DNA from: Caldipriscus sp964426895
GTDB lineage: Bacteria; Hydrothermota; Hydrothermia; LBFQ01
Assembly (NCBI GenBank): GCA_964426895.1
Contig: CAYRSH010000048.1
Location: 1-11,671, forward strand
Length of the DNA stretch: 11,671 bases
Direction of reading: 5' to 3'
Shown here in pieces: positions 8,255 to 11,671 of this stretch. A program made the position numbers and the translations under genes. Positions within the stretch are counted from its first letter, which is position 1. Each line of letters begins with the position of its first letter. The notes beneath the pieces are model-generated. The model saw only the letters and a program-made list of their open reading frames with translations, had not been told where the DNA came from and ran no database searches.

Positions 8255-8531
8255 GTTTTATGGTATAGGGGTCAAGTGTCCTTAAAAACGCGAATTCAAG
8301 GATTTCCCCTTTATTCAGATATTGCCTTATTTCCTCCGGAGGGTTGTTTATACACTCTAAGAGATTTTTTCTCAGGTTTTCGGCGGCATCTATTAGTATT
8401 ATGGAATCCATATAATCGTTATGAAACTTCCTCCTTATCAGAAAAACTCCCGGTTCTTCCGGCGCAAACTTTAAGATTGAAAACTCATCAAAATCGTATC
8501 TATCGTGCCAATCCGGCCATACCTTGGACAT
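8214..8531 (-). CDS. Small protein resembling a degenerate GIY-YIG domain
   Basis: This 105-residue protein has no confident family. The pattern APEEPGVFLIRR (23-34) followed by IILIDAAENLRKNLLECI (44-61) resembles the GIY-YIG nuclease fold as in UvrC (PGVYxxxx...YVGKAKNLRKRL). The GIY is GVF and the YIG is LID, so the tyrosines expected in the active site are missing. An Arg in the LRK segment and a late Glu (E97) could match the other catalytic positions. If the fold is right, the protein is probably non-catalytic, perhaps nucleic-acid or partner binding. The start is ATG 8531, 9 nt after a TATAAT. It sits next to a DnaQ-type exonuclease gene; DnaQ and GIY-YIG domains are fused in some bacteria (Cho-like proteins), which weakly supports the idea. 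Confidence 0.65.
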   Translation of the reverse strand: MSKVWPDWHDRYDFDEFSILKFAPEEPGVFLIRRKFHNDYMDSIILIDAAENLRKNLLECINNPPEEIRQYLNKGEILEFAFLRTLDPYTIKHGIVEDLRRLRNP

Positions 8532-8540
8532 ACACCCGTT

Positions 8541-8546
8541 ATTATA
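8541..8546 (-). promoter_or_regulatory. Possible -10 box before the GIY-YIG-like gene
   Basis: TATAAT on the minus strand lies 9 nt before the ATG at 8531, in the 30-bp gap after the exonuclease gene. The predicted transcript would have a leader of only 2-3 nt. No clear -35 hexamer is seen. Confidence 0.4.
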
Positions 8547-8561
8547 ATCCCGAAAGTTTTA

Positions 8562-9320
8562 TTACCTTAAGGGCGATATTTGGATAATTCTCGGAATATA
8601 AAGTTTTCTGGGATTTCCAAGCCCATCCTTTACCATAACTATATTCTTCAAGATTATAAAGGGTTCAACTTCCAATTCCATAATACCGGAAAATTTTGTA
8701 AAATATTTAATTCTTAAAAGCCCATATTCCCTTGCCAAGTTTAAAATTTGCAGGGATTTAGATGGATACGATGAAAAGGTTATGGACTCCAATGTCCTTA
8801 TATCTTCAAATATTTCCCCTTTGATTTCCATAAGTTTAATAAATATTTTCCTTGTGGTTTCCGCATCTTCAAGTGCCCTGTGAATTTTTTTAACCTTTAT
8901 TCCAAGATATTTTGCCAAAGAGTACAAAGAATTTGGGGGTTCGTTAAACACGATTTTTGCCACCTCTTTTAGGTCTATAACCCTATTAAATAGGGCTTTT
9001 TCCCCCACCCTAAAAAGTTCGTAGTTTAAGAAAGGTATATCAAAATTCACCACATTGAAACCCACAACAATATTTCCGTTTAAGGCTTTCAAAACCTCAT
9101 CCTTAACATCTTCAAAATACGGACTACCCTTAACATCCTCAAAAGATATACCGTGAACCATGTAAGCCCTCTTTTTAATGGGTATTTTCGGATTTATAAG
9201 GAACCTTTTGCCCCTTTTACCATTTTTCTTCAACGGGACCAAACCTATTTCCACAATCCTATCCCTTTTAAAATTCAATCCGGTTGTCTCTAAATCCAGG
9301 AAAATTACATTATCTACCAT
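8562..9320 (-). CDS. DnaQ-like DEDDh 3'-5' exonuclease with WYL-like C-terminal domain
   Basis: Residues 1-165 form a DnaQ-fold 3'-5' exonuclease of the kind found in Pol III epsilon and PolC: ExoI VIFLDLETTG (D9, E11), ExoII VVGFNVVNFDIPFL (N89, D94) and ExoIII HRALEDAET (H147, D152). All DEDDh catalytic residues are present. The C-terminal 65 residues (188-252) read like a WYL domain, a small barrel thought to bind ligands or nucleic acid: an introductory helix, LRIKYFTKFSG, EVEPFIIL, then RKLYIPRIIQI. The WYL tripeptide itself is replaced by IVM. There is no polymerase or helicase domain, so this is a stand-alone enzyme of unknown substrate. The ATG overlaps the gcvT stop (ATGGTAG), so translation is probably coupled. 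Confidence 0.88.
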   Translation of the reverse strand: MVDNVIFLDLETTGLNFKRDRIVEIGLVPLKKNGKRGKRFLINPKIPIKKRAYMVHGISFEDVKGSPYFEDVKDEVLKALNGNIVVGFNVVNFDIPFLNYELFRVGEKALFNRVIDLKEVAKIVFNEPPNSLYSLAKYLGIKVKKIHRALEDAETTRKIFIKLMEIKGEIFEDIRTLESITFSSYPSKSLQILNLAREYGLLRIKYFTKFSGIMELEVEPFIILKNIVMVKDGLGNPRKLYIPRIIQISPLR

Positions 9321-10375
9321 TGTGGGAGTTTAACAAATGGGAAGTGTGTTATACGCATTGTAATATCCCTACCGCGCGATTTGACTACCACTTCTCCTAT
9401 AAGGTCTTTCGGTATGTATCCCATGCATATAACCGACGATATGTTCGGGGAGAAAACGCCAGTGGTTATATATCCCACCTCTTCGCCGTTATAAAACACC
9501 TTATCCCCCTTTTTCGGAATTATCCCCCTCCCCTCGTATATTAACCCCTTCCTCTTAACCTTTTGTTCAAAACCTTCAAGTGCCTTTCTCCCAACAAAGT
9601 CTTTATCAAATGAAACAACCCATCCCAAATCGGCCGAAAACGGATCCGTATTCTCGTCTATATCGTTCCCGTATAAAGGATATCCGGCCTCTGCCCTCAA
9701 AATATCCCTTGCCCCCAAGCCCGCCCATTTAACCTCCGAAAACCTTAGGAGTTCATCAACAAAACCTTTGAGGTTGTCAAAGCTCCCGTATATTTCCACA
9801 CCCTTTTCTCCGGTATAACCCGTGGTGGTTATGATAACATCGCCAAACCTAAAAACCCTGTTTCTCTTTGCATTCGTTATATCCGTTCCAATAATCTTAG
9901 AAATTATTTCCAAGGATAAAGGGCCTTGAAATGCCACCTGTGAAACGATTTCGGTTATGTCTTCCATACTAACATTAAACCCCTTTTTCCTGTTGTTCAA
10001 AACTTCCCAATCCTTTTCATGATTTGCGGCATTAACCACCACCATGTACTCGTTTTCCCAAAGTTTGTATATATAAGCGTCATCAATTATCCCTCCCCTT
10101 TCGTTGAGCATTAATGTGTATTGGGCCGCAATGGAACCTTTTAGTTTCGCCAAGGAATTTGAAAAGGAATAGTCCAAAAAGTTTTTTGCATCCGGCCCCT
10201 TTACCAAAAACCTTGCCATGTGGGAAACATCAAAGAGTGATGCCTTACTTCTCGTCCATAGTGTTTCTTCAAGGATCCCCTGCCCCTCATAAAACAGGGG
10301 CATCTCATATCCCGCAAATTCTACAAATTTAGCCTTGGATTTTCTGTGATAATCGTAAAAGGGTGTCCTTTTCAT
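9314..10375 (-). CDS. gcvT: Glycine cleavage system T protein (aminomethyltransferase)
   Basis: GcvT takes the aminomethyl group from lipoyl-H protein, transfers the one-carbon unit to tetrahydrofolate and releases ammonia. The 353-residue protein has the expected features in order: FAGYEMPLFY (20-29), SLFDVSHMARFLVKGPDA (46-63), the folate-site GGIIDDAYIY (94-103, with the catalytic-position Asp), VVNAANHEKDW (113-123), TGYTGEKGVEIY (185-196), AGLGARDILRAEAGYPLYGNDID (218-240), and a C-terminal barrel with GYITTGVFSPNIS (301-313). The start is ATG 10375, behind a TAAAAT box 12 nt away. It faces a winged-helix regulator gene. The other glycine-cleavage genes (gcvH, gcvPA, gcvPB, lpd) are not in the window. 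A GcvT-like dehydrogenase relative is unlikely given the length and motifs. Confidence 0.95.
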   Translation of the reverse strand: MKRTPFYDYHRKSKAKFVEFAGYEMPLFYEGQGILEETLWTRSKASLFDVSHMARFLVKGPDAKNFLDYSFSNSLAKLKGSIAAQYTLMLNERGGIIDDAYIYKLWENEYMVVVNAANHEKDWEVLNNRKKGFNVSMEDITEIVSQVAFQGPLSLEIISKIIGTDITNAKRNRVFRFGDVIITTTGYTGEKGVEIYGSFDNLKGFVDELLRFSEVKWAGLGARDILRAEAGYPLYGNDIDENTDPFSADLGWVVSFDKDFVGRKALEGFEQKVKRKGLIYEGRGIIPKKGDKVFYNGEEVGYITTGVFSPNISSVICMGYIPKDLIGEVVVKSRGRDITMRITHFPFVKLPQW

Positions 10376-10380
10376 ATAAA

Positions 10381-10401
10381 AGCAGGTATTTTAAAGTGGT
10401 A
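10381..10401 (-). promoter_or_regulatory. gcvT promoter region; 21-bp element shared with the acyl-CoA synthetase gene
   Basis: On the minus strand this segment carries the pattern TACCAxTTTAAAATACCTGC, with TAAAAT (10388-10393) as a likely -10 box 12 nt before the gcvT ATG. It matches 5513-5533 at 20 of 21 positions. The two TACC(A/T)-like blocks that flank the A/T core form an approximate direct repeat and could be protein-binding half-sites. Confidence 0.6.
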
Positions 10402-10417
10402 AATTTTAAATTTTCCA
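10397..10417. promoter_or_regulatory. Candidate operator: 21-bp near-palindrome between gcvT and the regulator gene
   Basis: The sequence TGGtAAATTT, one central base, then AAATTTtCCA is symmetric at 9 of 10 arm positions. It lies between the -10 box of gcvT (10388-10393) and that of the divergent winged-helix gene (10422-10427), so a dimer bound here could block both promoters. The core is A/T-rich, so part of the symmetry may be chance. The TGG...CCA ends make it more specific. Confidence 0.5.
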
Positions 10418-10421
10418 ACAT

Positions 10422-10427
10422 TAAAAT
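10422..10427 (+). promoter_or_regulatory. Possible -10 box of the winged-helix gene
   Basis: TAAAAT lies 12 nt before the ATG at 10440, giving a predicted leader of about 5 nt. The matching -35 position falls in the A/T-rich palindrome and has no good hexamer. The downstream ATCC resembles the ATCC after the TATAAT at 3784-3789. Confidence 0.45.
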
Positions 10428-10439
10428 ATCCGACGAAAT

Positions 10440-10856
10440 ATGAAGCACGCTTTAAGGGTTTTACTGAAATTGGCGGGAAAGGATTACAGCATCCCAAAAT
10501 CATCCTTCTATTACACCTTAAAAAAACTTGAAAACTTGGGATATGTTAGGGATGGTGTACTAACCGAGGCGGGTTTAGATGTCGTTAAAAACATAGACAA
10601 CGATTATTTGGTATATTGCTACGAAAAGGTTATAAAATGTAAGTGGAGTGAAGGGATTTTGCGCAGGCTTGAAAGAGGTCCTTATAAAACCTTATCGGAT
10701 AGGTTAAAGAAACTGGTAAAACTGGGCCTTGTAGAAAGGGCGATATTACAAAGCACATATCCACCGACCGTTATGTATAAGATCACCGATAAGGGGATAA
10801 AGGTCTTGGAATGTTTCAAAGCCTTTAACACCCGTCTTTTTTCAGAGTCTCTATAA
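10440..10856 (+). CDS. Small regulator with two winged-helix segments
   Basis: The 138-residue protein appears to contain two winged helix-turn-helix units. The first is at about 5-50 (RVLLKLAGKDYSIPKSSFYY, TLKKLENLGYVRDGVLTEAGL). The second is at about 66-123 (KCKWSEGILRRLERGPYKTL, SDRLKKLVKLGLVE, PPTVMYKITDKGIKVL). The second resembles HxlR/PadR-type regulators but lacks about a dozen residues between the first helix and the recognition helix. The halves align with each other (LLKLAGK/ILRRLERG, YYTLKKLENLGYV/SDRLKKLVKLGLV). A stop six codons upstream fixes the ATG at 10440. No ligand-binding domain is visible. Its divergent position next to gcvT and the palindrome between them suggest local and self regulation, which is inference. 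Confidence 0.8.
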   Translation: MKHALRVLLKLAGKDYSIPKSSFYYTLKKLENLGYVRDGVLTEAGLDVVKNIDNDYLVYCYEKVIKCKWSEGILRRLERGPYKTLSDRLKKLVKLGLVERAILQSTYPPTVMYKITDKGIKVLECFKAFNTRLFSESL

Positions 10857-11257
10857 GTTCATCCGTTAAAGACCCTCCTATTGGATATAATTTCCGTTAT
10901 TAAACCACGCGGATGGGAATGCCTTTTTGAGTTGAGAATAACTCAAAGGTTTTACCGCAATAAAGTTTTTGTTAAACTTCTTAGCATAATCTTTCAAATC
11001 TCTAAAACTCTCGTTGGGGTCTATACCTATAAACACAAGTTTGAATTTACATTCCGATTTTTCCCAGGCGGAGTTAATAAGGAATAGTGCCGAATTGCAC
11101 ACATCCGGACATTTGGCATGGCATATCCGAGATATACGATAAGGGGTCATTGAAGATATTTTATATAAACCTTCACATCCGGAAATGGTTTTTCCCGAGG
11201 GGATGCAACCACGATTGCACCCACAAACGACACTATAAAAACCCTTAAACCCTTCAT
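10825..11257 (-). pseudogene. Broken SCO1/SenC-like thioredoxin-fold gene
   Basis: SCO proteins are membrane-bound, copper-binding thioredoxin-fold proteins that help assemble CuA in cytochrome oxidase. The probable start is ATG 11257, overlapping the cupredoxin stop as ATGA; it encodes a hydrophobic signal-like MKGLRVFIVSFVGAIVVAS and then PFPDVKVY. That frame meets TGA at 11147-11149, but beyond it reads PLIVYLGYA, the strand that normally precedes the Cys motif. A 5-bp tandem duplication at 11115-11124 then shifts the frame, and the next frame continues with KCPDVCNSALFLINSAW and VFIGIDPNESFRDLKDYAKKFNKNFIAVKP, clear SCO sequence. That frame stops at 10878. A third frame continues YPIGGSLTDELIETLKKDGC to a stop at 10825. 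The conserved C-terminal His is missing and the segment before PLIVY is too short, so internal deletions are likely. Confidence 0.78.
11115..11124. repeat. 5-bp tandem duplication disrupting the SCO-like gene
   Basis: GGCAT occurs twice in a row here (ATGCCATGCC on the coding strand). Removing one copy restores an uninterrupted GYAKCPDVC across the junction, which is the SCO family pattern. This looks like replication slippage. Confidence 0.75.
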
Positions 11258-11671
11258 TCCACAACCACAAAGCTACCCGGTAGGTGTATATTCTTTGGAT
11301 GCAAATTGCACCAAATGGTATATGCGCCGGGTTTATCGGCTGTAAAGGAAACCTTAGCCGTTTCCTGCGGTTTTAATGTGGTATTTACTTCGTATCCCTC
11401 TATGGAGAAGTTTTCGCTTATTGGGGATTCGTTTATGAGTTCAACATTAACTTTATTCCCAACCCTTACCACCAAATCCGAAGGTTCGCTTATAACATTC
11501 AACTGCCTAACATTTCTTATGGTAAAACCCTCTATGGTCGCCGAATCTATCTTTGTATCGTATGCCTTGATCTTTACCTTGAAATCCACCTCTTTTGCTC
11601 CCTCCGAGGCCTTATTGCAACCGTACAAAACGGCAAGCCCCAAACCTATGCCGGATAAAAATGCCAATATG
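11254..11671 (-). CDS. Cupredoxin-like lipoprotein, 5' end outside the window
   Basis: The frame is open to the window end; TTG 11667 is probably not the start because a lipoprotein signal needs a basic N-terminus, which would lie upstream. Numbering from that TTG, a hydrophobic stretch ends in LYGC (C17), a plausible though not ideal lipobox, so the protein is probably a membrane-anchored, exported lipoprotein. The C-terminal half is cupredoxin-like: NESPISENFSIEGYEVNTTLKPQETAKVSFTADKPGAYTIWC, then CNLHPKNIH (C120, H123, H128). This resembles the metal loop of CuA/NosZ-type cupredoxins, but the second Cys is replaced by Pro and the usual early His (SPISH) is Glu/Asn. Copper binding is therefore likely but of altered type. 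It is coupled to the SCO remnant through ATGA, which fits a copper-protein and maturation pair. Confidence 0.8.
   Translation of the reverse strand, partial: ILAFLSGIGLGLAVLYGCNKASEGAKEVDFKVKIKAYDTKIDSATIEGFTIRNVRQLNVISEPSDLVVRVGNKVNVELINESPISENFSIEGYEVNTTLKPQETAKVSFTADKPGAYTIWCNLHPKNIHLPGSFVVVE

Noticed and set aside
11147..11149. TGA read as an amino acid (recoding)
   Set aside because: TGA serves as the normal stop of several genes here (tilS, acyl-CoA synthetase, DUF354, cupredoxin), no selenocysteine-type context is evident, and a frameshift follows anyway.
10878..11270. Intact 130-residue gene starting MWLWNEGFKG
   Set aside because: The N-terminal half is not SCO-like in this frame, whereas the ATGA-coupled frame from 11257 gives a signal peptide and the strand LIVYLGYA. 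It is better explained as one segment of a frameshifted gene.
1..11671. tRNA, rRNA, CRISPR array, insertion sequence or prophage features
   Set aside because: No cloverleaf-like sequence, regularly spaced repeats, transposase, integrase or terminal inverted repeats were seen on reading both strands; the window is almost wholly coding.

Overview
The window is a compact, gene-dense stretch of a bacterial chromosome with moderate to low GC. It holds two rightward genes (the 5'-truncated obg and a small winged-helix regulator) and eleven leftward ones. TilS, Obg and glycine-cleavage GcvT mark it as bacterial. The proteins are rich in Lys, Glu and Ile, codons such as ATA, AGA and AGG are common, and neighbouring genes overlap. 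This would fit a deep-branching, possibly thermophilic lineage, but I cannot name a phylum from the sequence. Most genes are housekeeping or signalling types. I see no rRNA, tRNA, CRISPR array or insertion sequence.

Layout. Bases 1-861 hold the C-terminal part of obg (+), whose end overlaps the end of a DUF354 glycosyltransferase-like gene by 44 bp. From about 10375 down to 818 a nearly unbroken leftward array runs in transcription order: gcvT, a DnaQ-type exonuclease with a WYL-like tail, a small degenerate GIY-YIG-like protein, a protein with two DUF4388-like repeats, a two-TM sensor-like protein, tilS, a long-chain acyl-CoA synthetase, an RsbW-like anti-sigma kinase, a membrane-bound SpoIIE/RsbU phosphatase, and the DUF354 protein. 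Neighbours overlap or nearly touch except at three short gaps and at the start of gcvT. Each of those four places carries a -10-like TAAAAT or TATAAT hexamer only 7-12 nt from the start codon, as expected for leaderless or nearly leaderless transcripts.

Right end. A divergent winged-helix gene (10440-10856) faces gcvT across 64 bp. That gap holds a 21-bp near-palindrome lying between the two -10 boxes, and a 21-bp element repeated with one mismatch in front of the acyl-CoA synthetase gene. This suggests a local regulator with gcvT, the acyl-CoA synthetase gene and its own gene as targets. Beyond it, a cupredoxin lipoprotein gene (cut by the window end) is coupled through ATGA to a SCO1/SenC-like gene. 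That gene is broken: it has an internal TGA, a 5-bp tandem duplication just before its CPDVC motif that shifts the frame, and a probable second frameshift near its end.

How the genes may work together. The RsbW-like kinase and the SpoIIE phosphatase form the two enzymes of a partner-switching circuit; the phosphorylated antagonist (STAS protein) and the sigma factor are not in the window. The cupredoxin and SCO remnant point to copper and cytochrome-oxidase-type biology that may be in decay. The most notable signals are the shared promoter/operator elements and the stepwise-reconstructable SCO pseudogene.
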